Assembly: GCA_964537555.1 (NCBI GenBank)
Contig: CAZIAD010000072.1
Span: 1-12,418, forward strand
Length of the DNA: 12,418 bases
Direction: 5' to 3'
Source: CAYRWR01 sp964537555
GTDB taxonomy: Bacteria > Spirochaetota > Brevinematia > Brevinematales > CAYRWR01
Part shown: in pieces, positions 1-7,179 of the stretch
How the letters are laid out: each line of letters begins with the position of its first letter
How positions within the stretch are numbered: the first letter of the stretch is position 1
Position numbers and translations under genes: made by a program
Notes under the pieces: model-generated
The model's input: the letters and a program-made list of their open reading frames with translations, nothing else
What the model was told of the DNA's origin: nothing
Database searches by the model: none

Positions 1-31
1 TTCTCTGATCCTATTAGGGTTACACGTATTG

Positions 32-808
32 ATGAGCAGTATCTTTCAGGAGATTTTTAAGATCCCCGCAGTCCTGATACTACTGGGGATTTTGGTGTTG
101 TTTATACCTGGAATGGTGTTTTTAAGAATATTTATCCTGGCTGTTGTGGTCTGCGGGATGTTTCTGTTTTTCAGAAAATCTCAAGTGTTTCCTCTGGCGG
201 GGATTGCCGTGCTGATACTACTGATGGTAGCGGCAATGGCATATTTTTACACGCAGTGGGGAGAAAGCCTGAGGCAGTTCTTCTTCACTTTTATAGACAG
301 GCTCATGAGCAGTTATCCGGAAATGAACCGTTCCCGGATAATAGAAGCTTTTTACAGCTTTTGGGTATATCATGAGTACATTCCTGGTTTGATTGGTGTG
401 ATCTCATTCAGCAGCATGTATGCTGCTTATAGCAAAAAAGAATATACTTTTACGCTATGGATGAGGTATATATATGATTTCCCCCATCTCTGGTTGATAC
501 CGGCGATGCTAAGCCTTTTGAGTGCTTTTTCACTAAGCTTTTTGAAAGGGGGAGAGTCGATAAAGATGATATTTTTCAATATTTCCCTGGCAGTGGCTTT
601 TCCACTGGTTTTACTGGGTTTTTTGATTATCATCTTTGGTTTAAAGAAGAAAAAGTGGCCGGAAACAGTGACGCTTATCCTGCTGTATTCAGCTCTGGTA
701 TTTAGCGGCCCCTATTTTCTTTTTGTGCTGGTGATGTTATTCGGTATTGGTATTAGTGATAGTTGGATGCATTATATAAAAAAACATAAAAAATGGATAC
801 CTTTGTAA
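32..808 (+). CDS. DUF2232/YybS-like polytopic membrane protein, possibly 5'-incomplete
   Basis: An integral membrane protein of about 258 residues with roughly seven hydrophobic segments (about residues 11-27, 30-47, 52-72, 118-133, 151-171, 180-202 and 211-238) and a basic C-terminal tail. The last third (a hydrophobic pair, a KKKK loop, another hydrophobic stretch, then a GIGISDSW ending) resembles the C-terminus of DUF2232/YybS proteins. Family members typically sit just before rplI, as this one does, 12 bases away. Their function is unknown. The start at ATG 32 is uncertain: TTG 29 lies immediately before it, there is no well-spaced Shine-Dalgarno sequence, and the frame stays open to the window edge with hydrophobic codons. 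Family members are usually nearer 300 residues, so the true start may lie outside the window. The coding call is firm; the family assignment is moderately sure and rests on motif memory and gene order. Confidence 0.75.
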   Translation: MSSIFQEIFKIPAVLILLGILVLFIPGMVFLRIFILAVVVCGMFLFFRKSQVFPLAGIAVLILLMVAAMAYFYTQWGESLRQFFFTFIDRLMSSYPEMNRSRIIEAFYSFWVYHEYIPGLIGVISFSSMYAAYSKKEYTFTLWMRYIYDFPHLWLIPAMLSLLSAFSLSFLKGGESIKMIFFNISLAVAFPLVLLGFLIIIFGLKKKKWPETVTLILLYSALVFSGPYFLFVLVMLFGIGISDSWMHYIKKHKKWIPL

Positions 809-820
809 ACGGAGGAACAG

Positions 821-1402
821 ATGAAAGTAATATTATTAGACAATGTTATCGGCCTGGGAAAGGCAGGTGATATAAAAAAGGTTAAAGACGGATATGCCAG
901 AAATTTTTTAATACCCCAGCAGATGGCAGAAATTGCTACCCGGGCTAAAGAATCTTACCTGAAGAAGATGCAGGAAAGACTGGCAAAAAAAGCACAGGCA
1001 TTATTAGAGACTTCCAGAGCAGTTAAAGAAAAAGTAGAATCTTTAAGTGTAACTATCGAAGTCAAAGCCGGTGAAGAAGGTAAGCTGTTCGGTTCAGTCA
1101 CCAATCATGATATAGCGGTAGCCTTAGAGGCTCAGGGCTATGATATCAAAAAGAACAAGATCGTCACACCCCATATTAAATCAGTGGGTGAACATGTAGT
1201 CAAGGTTAAACTGGATGAAGGTGTCACTGCTGAGCTGAAAGTCAAAGTGATGGATCCTAATCATCCTGACCTGGTAGCCTCAGAAGAAAAAGCTACTCCT
1301 GAAGCAGTAAAACCTAAACAGGTAAAAGAAGAGGTTTCAGCAGTATCAGTGGAAGCTGAAGAAGAGAGTCTTTCAGAAGAATCAGATACCGAAGCTGAAT
1401 AA
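821..1402 (+). CDS. rplI: 50S ribosomal protein bL9 with acidic C-terminal extension
   Basis: Ribosomal protein L9 of the large subunit, which binds 23S rRNA near the L1 stalk and helps maintain reading frame. The N-terminal RNA-binding domain is clear: residues 9-32 carry the family signature (GLGKAGD, then VKDGYARNFLIP). A long basic connecting helix (about 40-75) leads to the C-terminal domain (about 76-148, with KLFGSVT at 88-94). E. coli L9 ends near residue 149; this protein continues to 193 with a tail rich in Glu, Ala, Ser, Val and Lys, ending in a strongly acidic stretch. The tail looks disordered and is lineage-specific. A strong GGAGG at 811-815 precedes the ATG. The gene lies between the DUF2232-like gene and dnaB, a very common arrangement. 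Confidence 0.98.
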   Translation: MKVILLDNVIGLGKAGDIKKVKDGYARNFLIPQQMAEIATRAKESYLKKMQERLAKKAQALLETSRAVKEKVESLSVTIEVKAGEEGKLFGSVTNHDIAVALEAQGYDIKKNKIVTPHIKSVGEHVVKVKLDEGVTAELKVKVMDPNHPDLVASEEKATPEAVKPKQVKEEVSAVSVEAEEESLSEESDTEAE

Positions 1403-1430
1403 CAGTACTAATTTGGAGAGCAGCTGATAT

Positions 1431-2828
1431 ATGGCCAATGAAGACCTCATTAAAAGAGTTCCGCCGCACAGTGCTGAAGCAGAGCAAGCTTGTATAGGGG
1501 CTATGTTAAGCAATAATGAGCAGGCCATAAATACTGTCTTTGAGACCCTGAAGTCTGAGGATTTTTTTGATCCTAAGCATCAGGTCATTTTTGATACTAT
1601 TAAGATGTTACAGGAAGAAAGTGCCCCTGTTGATCTGGTGAGTGTAGCAGACAGGATGGAATCCATGGGACAATTGTCCCGGGCCGGTGGTTCCGCCTTT
1701 TTGTCCTCATTATCCGACAGGGTGCCGGCCTCTTCCAGTGTAGGCTATTATGCACGCATGGTAGCAGATAAATCTCTACTCAGATCACTCATACAAGCTT
1801 CTCATCAGATCATAGATGATGTTTTTCAAAATCAAAGCAAACCGGAACATATATCAGAAATGGCTGAGAGGGCCATTTTTGATGTGACCAACCGTAAACT
1901 GCGTACCAGCTATGCTGAACTGAAGGATGTGGTTACTGAGACTCTGACCGGGATAGAACGTTTAGCCAAAGACGGCAATATCTATACCGGCCTCCCTACC
2001 GGCTTTAAAAAATTTGATGAATTGACGGGAGGGCTGCAGAAAGGGGCTCTGGTAGTACTGGCCGCCCGCCCTGCTATGGGTAAGACGGCCATGGCTTTAA
2101 ATATTGCCTCCAATGTTTGTACCTACAGCCGGGATAATGGGGCGCTGGTCTTTTCCCTGGAAATGAGTGATCAGGAACTGGCTATGCGTATGCTGTCCAG
2201 TGAATCCCGGATCGCCATGGAAAAGATAAGAAAAGGCCGGCTCAGTGATCAGCATGGAGAGTGGGGGGCCCTGGTAGAGACTGCAGGCAGGCTGCATGCC
2301 ATGAATATCATAGTGGATGATACTCCGGCCATCTCTATTCATGAGATAAGGGCCAAATCCAGACGTGTGGTTTCTAAATATAAGGTCAATCTCATTATTA
2401 TTGACCACATGCAGCTCATCACTGCTGATGAATCATCCAAACCCTCATTTAACCGGAATGCCGAGATATCCTATATATCACGGTCTTTAAAAGCGCTGGC
2501 TAAAGAACTGGACCTGCCTATAGTAGTCTTGTCCCAGTTATCCCGCTCGGTAGAAAGCAGGCAGGATAAGAGGCCCATGTTGTCCGATCTGAGAGAGTCC
2601 GGTGCTATTGAGCAGGACGCTGACATCGTGACATTTTTATACAGGGATGAGTATTACAATAAAGAGACAGAAAAGAAAGGTATATCTGAACTCATCATCG
2701 CTAAGCAGAGAAACGGCCCTACCGACACCATAGACCTTACTTTCCTGGGAGAATGTGTGCGTTTTGAAAACCTGGATGCCCATCACTTACCTCCTCTGGA
2801 AATAGACGTGGAAGACAGTGGATTTTAA
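1431..2828 (+). CDS. dnaB: Replicative DNA helicase DnaB
   Basis: The hexameric 5'-3' helicase that unwinds DNA at the replication fork and recruits primase. At 465 residues it has the usual length. The N-terminal DnaB domain spans about residues 8-110, starting with the typical RVPPHSAEAEQACIGAML. After a linker comes the RecA-like ATPase domain (about 180-448). Walker A is ARPAMGKTA (212-220, Lys218, Thr219). The catalytic glutamate lies in FSLEMS (Glu244). Walker B is LIIIDHMQLI (321-330, Asp325), where His and Met replace the common Tyr and Leu. SQLSR follows at 368-372, LRESGAIEQDAD at 387-398, and the arginine-finger motif KQRNGPT at 425-431. GGAGAG at 1415-1420 is the ribosome binding site. 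No intein is present: the ATPase motifs are uninterrupted. Confidence 0.98.
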   Translation: MANEDLIKRVPPHSAEAEQACIGAMLSNNEQAINTVFETLKSEDFFDPKHQVIFDTIKMLQEESAPVDLVSVADRMESMGQLSRAGGSAFLSSLSDRVPASSSVGYYARMVADKSLLRSLIQASHQIIDDVFQNQSKPEHISEMAERAIFDVTNRKLRTSYAELKDVVTETLTGIERLAKDGNIYTGLPTGFKKFDELTGGLQKGALVVLAARPAMGKTAMALNIASNVCTYSRDNGALVFSLEMSDQELAMRMLSSESRIAMEKIRKGRLSDQHGEWGALVETAGRLHAMNIIVDDTPAISIHEIRAKSRRVVSKYKVNLIIIDHMQLITADESSKPSFNRNAEISYISRSLKALAKELDLPIVVLSQLSRSVESRQDKRPMLSDLRESGAIEQDADIVTFLYRDEYYNKETEKKGISELIIAKQRNGPTDTIDLTFLGECVRFENLDAHHLPPLEIDVEDSGF

Positions 2829-2840
2829 AAACGTTTTTAA
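2825..2840. promoter_or_regulatory. Perfect 16-bp palindrome at the dnaB-mlaE junction, possible operator
   Basis: The sequence TTAAAAACGTTTTTAA reads identically on both strands. It overlaps the dnaB stop codon and ends one base before a TATAAT hexamer. It has no loop, so it is not a classic terminator hairpin. Its position in the largest intergenic gap, where a -35 to -10 spacer would lie, is what an operator for a dimeric regulator would look like. It is A/T-rich, so chance origin is quite possible. Confidence 0.35.
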
Positions 2841-2841
2841 T

Positions 2842-2847
2842 TATAAT
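2842..2847 (+). promoter_or_regulatory. Candidate -10 element of an internal promoter for mlaEFD
   Basis: An exact TATAAT hexamer lies 33 bases before the GTG start of mlaE, within the longest gap of the window. Transcription would begin near 2854, giving a short leader that contains the ribosome binding site. The -35 region is poor: with a 17-base spacer it reads TGGATT, matching three of six consensus bases, and there is no extended TG motif. Being A/T-rich, the hexamer could be fortuitous. Confidence 0.35.
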
Positions 2848-2860
2848 ATCTGTAAGTAAA

Positions 2861-2865
2861 AAGGA
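2861..2865 (+). promoter_or_regulatory. Ribosome binding site selecting the GTG start of mlaE
   Basis: AAGGA lies nine bases before GTG 2875. It is the only good Shine-Dalgarno match in the gap and supports the GTG start rather than a later in-frame ATG (residue 9). Confidence 0.6.
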
Positions 2866-2874
2866 TAGGTATAC

Positions 2875-3630
2875 GTGAAATTAAAAAACTTTTTTATCAT
2901 GCTGGGACAGTTTATGATCTTTATGGCAGATACATTCAAACATTTTCCTGAGAATATCAGGCGTCCTCATGAATTTATCAAACATATATGGGATATAGGG
3001 GTAAAGTCTATACCTATCGTTGGTTTGACCGGCCTTTTTACGGGAATGATCCTGGCATTACAGTTAGGGCTGGCTCTGGACACCTTTATCAATGGAGCAT
3101 CCCAGTTCATCGGTGGTGCTCTATCCCTGGCCGGTTTCAGAGAACTGGGGCCGGTGCTGACCTCACTGATCGTAGTCAGTAGGGTCTGTTCTTCAGTGAC
3201 TGCACAGATCGGCACCATGCGTGTCACCGAACAGATAGATGCCCTGGCTACCATGTCCAAGGACCCCATGTCATATCTGGTGGCTCCGCGGGTTTTGGCC
3301 GGGATTGTGAGTCTGCCGGTACTGGGAGCTATAAATATCCTCATCTACCTTTTGGGTGGATGGTTTATGATGACTTATGTAATAGGCATCAACTCGGAGA
3401 CATTCTGGGAGTGGGCCCAGATCCCTCTGGTATTAAAAAGTGTTGTGGAGCCGGTAGTAAAGCTGGCCATCATGGGAGCTACTATGCTCCTTATTGCTAC
3501 CTATTACGGATTTAATACCCGTGGAGGGGCAGATGGAGTAGGTAAAGCCACCAACAGTTCAGTGGTGACTTCCAGCTTTATGGTCATATTCCTCGATTTT
3601 ATAATCGGGACGATTTTCGCGATAACATGA
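2875..3630 (+). CDS. mlaE: MlaE-family phospholipid ABC transporter permease
   Basis: Inner-membrane permease of an MCE-type lipid transporter; in E. coli the MlaFEDB complex moves phospholipids between the inner and outer membranes. At 251 residues it has the usual length. An amphipathic N-terminal region is followed by hydrophobic segments at about 45-68, 92-106, 141-170, 192-213 and 232-250. The family's most conserved stretch is present at residues 89-123: RELGPVLTSL, then SRV, then IGTMRVTEQIDAL. The start is GTG 2875, supported by AAGGA at 2861-2865. The stop codon overlaps the mlaF start (ATGA at 3627-3630), so the two are probably translationally coupled. Orthologous proteins in other systems carry the names Ttg2B and TGD1. 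The family call is very sure; the transported lipid and the direction of transport are not known from sequence. Confidence 0.95.
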   Translation: MKLKNFFIMLGQFMIFMADTFKHFPENIRRPHEFIKHIWDIGVKSIPIVGLTGLFTGMILALQLGLALDTFINGASQFIGGALSLAGFRELGPVLTSLIVVSRVCSSVTAQIGTMRVTEQIDALATMSKDPMSYLVAPRVLAGIVSLPVLGAINILIYLLGGWFMMTYVIGINSETFWEWAQIPLVLKSVVEPVVKLAIMGATMLLIATYYGFNTRGGADGVGKATNSSVVTSSFMVIFLDFIIGTIFAIT

Positions 3631-4445
3631 TGGAAAAGTATAAAATAGAGCTGTATGGCGTGAAAAAGCGCCTGGGCGGCAAAGAAGTGCTCAATGGAAT
3701 GGAACTCAAGATTGTCGAAGGTGAGACATTTGTCATGATAGGCCAGTCCGGAGTAGGTAAAAGTGTTCTGCTCAAGCATATCATGGGCCTTATGCATCCA
3801 GATGCGGGGCAGATCTTTGTAGACGGTACAGAGATGACTTTCGCGGAAGAAAAGGACTGGGTCATCAAGCGCAAAGAAATGGGTATGCTTTTCCAGGGTG
3901 GCGCTCTTTTTGACTCTTTAACCGTAGGCCAGAATCTCTTATTTGCTCTGGAGCAGATCAGGCCGGATATCTCTTCAGAAAAAGAACAGGAAGAGAAGAT
4001 CCTCAAATCCCTTGAGATAGTAGGTCTATCCGGAATAGAAGACTTTATGCCTTCAGACCTGTCGGGTGGAATGATGAAGCGGGTCGCTTTAGCCCGGGCT
4101 ATTGTTACCGAACCGGAAGTCGTCTTGTTTGACGAGCCCACTACCGGACTGGATCCCATTATGACCGCCAATATCAATGACCTGATATTGAATGTAAAAA
4201 AAGAGTTAAATACCACCTTTGTGGTTGTGACACACGATATACAGAGCGCGCGTACTATTGCTGACCGGATCGGTATGGTCTATAACGGCAAAATGATCTT
4301 TATTGGCACTGTAAAAGATCTGGATAAGACAAAAGATCCCTATGTATTACAGTTTATCAAGGGGCAATCCCTGGGGCCTATTACCGATGAACAGAAAGTA
4401 CAGTGGGAAGAGATGAAACAGCGTAGAGAAAGGAGACATTCATGA
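3627..4445 (+). CDS. mlaF: MlaF-family phospholipid ABC transporter ATPase
   Basis: Cytoplasmic ATP-binding subunit that powers the MlaE permease. All ABC ATPase motifs are intact: Walker A GQSGVGKS (39-46), Q-loop Gln90 in MLFQGGALFDSLTV (the GGALFDSLT stretch is typical of MlaF), signature LSGGM (145-149), Walker B VVLFDE (165-170), D-loop TGLDP and switch His203 in VTHD. The C-terminal tail (about 245-272) is charged and Arg-rich. In E. coli MlaF the C-terminus reaches the neighbouring subunit, so the tail may serve assembly. The first two codons are both ATG (3627 and 3630); the first overlaps the mlaE stop as ATGA and is adopted here. The 3' end overlaps mlaD in the same way. Confidence 0.95.
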   Translation: MMEKYKIELYGVKKRLGGKEVLNGMELKIVEGETFVMIGQSGVGKSVLLKHIMGLMHPDAGQIFVDGTEMTFAEEKDWVIKRKEMGMLFQGGALFDSLTVGQNLLFALEQIRPDISSEKEQEEKILKSLEIVGLSGIEDFMPSDLSGGMMKRVALARAIVTEPEVVLFDEPTTGLDPIMTANINDLILNVKKELNTTFVVVTHDIQSARTIADRIGMVYNGKMIFIGTVKDLDKTKDPYVLQFIKGQSLGPITDEQKVQWEEMKQRRERRHS

Positions 4446-5356
4446 AGAGAAGGCAAAAAGTAAACTATGTTGGAATAGGAATATTTATTTTTATAGGCCT
4501 GGCACTCATAGTCGTAGGAATATTTTTTGCAGGACGTTATTCATATATTTTTAACGGAGGATATCGCCTCAAGGTGGAATATACCTTCCTGGATGACCTC
4601 CTGGTAGGGGCTAAAGTGCGTGTGGGCGGAGGTATGACCATCGGCCATGTACAGGAGATCAATTTCAAAGACAGAAACCTGGAAGTGGTACTCATTATAG
4701 ATGATGGCAGGAAGATAAACCGTACCGCCAGTTTTCATATTTTTTCCACATCTCTGGTGGGAGTAAAATATATAGATGTTCAAAATTATGATCCTAATTA
4801 CACTGATTATTATCAAAAGGATGAGACTATAATCGGGGTCTCCCCCATAGGTATGTCCAGGATTATGGAGATGCTGGGCAGTATGGCCGGAGGACTGATC
4901 AGTGATGAATCGGGAGCATCAGCCGGCTTGGGCAAGGCTTTTGCGGAAATAGGAGAACTGATCAGCAGCCTGAATCGAATAGTGAAGAATTCTGAAAGTG
5001 ATATTGAAAAAAGTGTCAATGAATTATCCACTACAATAGCCGGAACAGGCAGCATGGTTAAGAAACTGGATAATACTCTGGGACAGCTCGAAAAAATGGT
5101 GACCGGCCTTAATAAATCAGTATCTGTGATAGATGAGAAAAAAGTGGCAGCTATTGTCCAAAACATTGAGCAGACTACTGTGGAACTAAAAGCTATGTCT
5201 CAGGATCTCAATAGCCTCAGTCAGAATCGTAATTCAGTACTTTACCTCATACGGGATAAGAATTTTAAAGACCGTGTGGATAAAATAAGCAAAAACCTGG
5301 AAGAGTTTAGTGAGATATTGAAAGATAAACCTAATGCTATTATTATGGGTAAATAG
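4442..5356 (+). CDS. mlaD: MlaD-family MCE-domain lipid-binding protein
   Basis: Membrane-anchored periplasmic component that forms the lipid-conducting MCE ring on the MlaE/MlaF core. After a short basic N-terminus there is one transmembrane helix (about 10-30). The MCE domain (about 41-114) contains FLDDLLVGAKVRVGGGMTIG, the region that reads more usually as GxxVGxV. The remainder (about 160-298) is helical and heptad-like, rich in Leu, Ile, Ser, Asn and Lys, and probably forms a coiled coil as in PqiB-type or mycobacterial MCE proteins. It ends with the common NLEEFSEILKDKPNAIIMGK-like tail. At 304 residues it is much longer than E. coli MlaD (about 183), all of the excess being the helical tail. 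AGGAG at 4431-4435 lies six bases before the ATG, which overlaps the mlaF stop (ATGA). Confidence 0.93.
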   Translation: MKRRQKVNYVGIGIFIFIGLALIVVGIFFAGRYSYIFNGGYRLKVEYTFLDDLLVGAKVRVGGGMTIGHVQEINFKDRNLEVVLIIDDGRKINRTASFHIFSTSLVGVKYIDVQNYDPNYTDYYQKDETIIGVSPIGMSRIMEMLGSMAGGLISDESGASAGLGKAFAEIGELISSLNRIVKNSESDIEKSVNELSTTIAGTGSMVKKLDNTLGQLEKMVTGLNKSVSVIDEKKVAAIVQNIEQTTVELKAMSQDLNSLSQNRNSVLYLIRDKNFKDRVDKISKNLEEFSEILKDKPNAIIMGK

Positions 5357-5361
5357 GTGAG

Positions 5362-6039
5362 ATGATACCTTACTATAATGAAAACCCACGCTACAGCTTT
5401 CCCATAGTAAATCTACTCCTGATACTATTAAATATCGGGATCTTTGTGGCGATGTTTTTTCTGACTGACCAGGCACAAATACTGGATAGATGGGCTTTTG
5501 TTCCGACCCGTTTCTGGTCGTGGAATATCAGCTCTTTTCCCACTGTCATCAGCTATGCCTTTTTGCATGGAGGGTGGGGCCATCTGTTATCCAATATGCT
5601 GTTTTTATGGATATTTGGGCATAATGTAGAAGACGTTCTGGGACACACAAAATATTTTCTTTTTTATATTTTGGCGGCTGTCTGGGGAGTCTTATTACAT
5701 GCTGTGATGAATCATGGTGACAGTCATTACCTGGTGGGAGCCAGCGGTGCCATATCGGGAGTACTGACTCTCTATATGTTTCTCTTTCCACGGGAGAGAA
5801 TAAGAATACTGGTTTTGTTTTTTATTCCTATGAAGCTGGCGGCTATTTTATTTATATTCTTTTGGATAGCTACCCAGGTCTATATGGGATTCAGCAGTAT
5901 TTCTGCGGATAGTACAATGACTCAGGTAGCCTATTTTGCTCATATTGGAGGAATCGCCTATGGCATACTCTATGCAGTATTTAATGCAGGCCGATTAAAG
6001 AAAAAATGGAAAGAAAAAATCAATCAAGTAAAGGGATAA
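5362..6039 (+). CDS. Rhomboid-family intramembrane serine protease
   Basis: Polytopic membrane protease that cleaves transmembrane segments of other proteins. The catalytic dyad is complete: Ser128 in the GASG motif (126-129) and His194 in YFAHIGG (191-197). The oxyanion-hole region HGGWGHLLSN (69-78, His74 and Asn78) is present, as are the L1-loop-like WAFVPTRFW and six hydrophobic helices. The length of 225 residues is typical of the compact bacterial six-helix type with no extra cytosolic domain; a short basic tail follows the last helix. It begins five bases after the mlaD stop; AGGTGAG directly abuts the ATG, so translation may be coupled to mlaD. Its substrate is unknown. Placement beside the Mla genes is suggestive only. 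Confidence 0.93.
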   Translation: MIPYYNENPRYSFPIVNLLLILLNIGIFVAMFFLTDQAQILDRWAFVPTRFWSWNISSFPTVISYAFLHGGWGHLLSNMLFLWIFGHNVEDVLGHTKYFLFYILAAVWGVLLHAVMNHGDSHYLVGASGAISGVLTLYMFLFPRERIRILVLFFIPMKLAAILFIFFWIATQVYMGFSSISADSTMTQVAYFAHIGGIAYGILYAVFNAGRLKKKWKEKINQVKG

Positions 6040-6051
6040 AAGGAGAAAAGA

Positions 6052-7155
6052 ATGCAGTTTATTGATCTACAGGCACAATATCAGGCATACAAAGCAGATA
6101 TCGATGCGGGAATTAAGTCAGTTCTGGACAGTTCACGTTATGTTTTCGGCCCTCAGATCACCGAGCTGGAAGAGGCTTTACAGGAATTTACCGGTGCGGC
6201 TCATGCCATAGCCTGTAGTTCAGGTACTGATGCTCTCATTCTCCCCCTAATGGCTAAAGATATACAACCCGGTGATGAGATCATAACTACTCCGTTTACC
6301 TTTATTGCTACAGCGGAAGTGATCTCTTTTCTAAAAGCAGTACCGGCGTTTGTAGATATAGATCCCCGGACCTATAATATTGACCCCACCCTCATTGAAG
6401 CTAAGATCACATCTAAGACCAAAGGTATAATCCCTGTTTCTTTATATGGACAGGCTGCCGATATGGATGCCATCAATTCCATTGGCCGCAAACATGGCCT
6501 GTTTGTCCTGGAAGATGCTGCCCAGTCCTTAGGCGCAAAGTATAAAAAGAAGTTTTCCGGAGCATTAAGCGAGATTTCTGCCACTTCATTTTTCCCTTCC
6601 AAACCACTGGGATGCTATGGAGACGGAGGTATGATCTTCACCGAAGATGCGGATCTGGCCCAAAAGATGAGGGAATTACTTAATCACGGACAGAATGCAC
6701 GCTATGTCCATTCCTCTATAGGTATGAACGGAAGACTGGATACCATTCAGGCGGCAGTATTACTGGCTAAGCTTAAACACTTTAATGATGAATGTGACCG
6801 TAGATTTGAGATCGGTAAGAGATACAGTGAGCTCTTCAAGGATTCAGAGGTAGTGACTCCCTTTATTGCTGATTACACCGACCGCCATGTATACGCACAG
6901 TATTCCATACAGGTCAAAAACCGGGATAAAGTCGCTCAAAAATTACAGGAAGCTTCTGTGCCCACTGCTGTCCATTATCCTATCCCCATACATCTTCAAA
7001 AGGCGTTTGAATGCTATGCTTATAAAAAAGGTGATTTTCCGGTTTCAGAAAAGATTTCCTCTGAAATCATGAGCCTGCCTATGCATCCTTTCCTGGATGA
7101 GACTACTCAAAATGAGATCGTCAGCCAGGTTAAGCAGGCGGTCGATGCATCATAA
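6052..7155 (+). CDS. WbpE-like DegT/DnrJ/EryC1/StrS sugar aminotransferase
   Basis: PLP-dependent fold-type-I aminotransferase acting on a nucleotide-linked keto-sugar. Key residues are visible: the phosphate-binding SGTD (57-60), EDAAQSLGA with the PLP-ring aspartate (Asp155), and the Schiff-base lysine Lys184 in SFFPSKPLGCYGDGG. NHGQ (211-214), GMNGRLDTIQAA (224-235) and VPTAVHYPIP (303-312) are family signatures. The overall sequence recalls Pseudomonas WbpE, which aminates the 3-keto group of UDP-2-acetamido-3-keto-glucuronate using glutamate. GnnB, which makes UDP-GlcNAc3N for lipid A in some bacteria, is a close alternative. At 367 residues it is full length. AGGAG at 6041-6045 gives a well-spaced ribosome binding site. 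No dehydrogenase or acetyltransferase partner lies in the window, so the exact substrate is open. Confidence 0.93.
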   Translation: MQFIDLQAQYQAYKADIDAGIKSVLDSSRYVFGPQITELEEALQEFTGAAHAIACSSGTDALILPLMAKDIQPGDEIITTPFTFIATAEVISFLKAVPAFVDIDPRTYNIDPTLIEAKITSKTKGIIPVSLYGQAADMDAINSIGRKHGLFVLEDAAQSLGAKYKKKFSGALSEISATSFFPSKPLGCYGDGGMIFTEDADLAQKMRELLNHGQNARYVHSSIGMNGRLDTIQAAVLLAKLKHFNDECDRRFEIGKRYSELFKDSEVVTPFIADYTDRHVYAQYSIQVKNRDKVAQKLQEASVPTAVHYPIPIHLQKAFECYAYKKGDFPVSEKISSEIMSLPMHPFLDETTQNEIVSQVKQAVDAS

Positions 7156-7179
7156 TCAAACAGGGAGAATCTACACTAC

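Noticed and set aside
2825..2840. Rho-independent terminator after dnaB
   Set aside because: The palindrome has no loop and only one C-G pair in each arm, so it would not form a stable GC-rich hairpin.
3599..4216. 205-codon open frame on the minus strand opposite mlaF
   Set aside because: It lies wholly antisense to a gene with intact ABC ATPase motifs. Its translation is Ser/Arg/Pro-rich and low in sense, as expected of a shadow frame. No ribosome binding site or homologous motif was seen.
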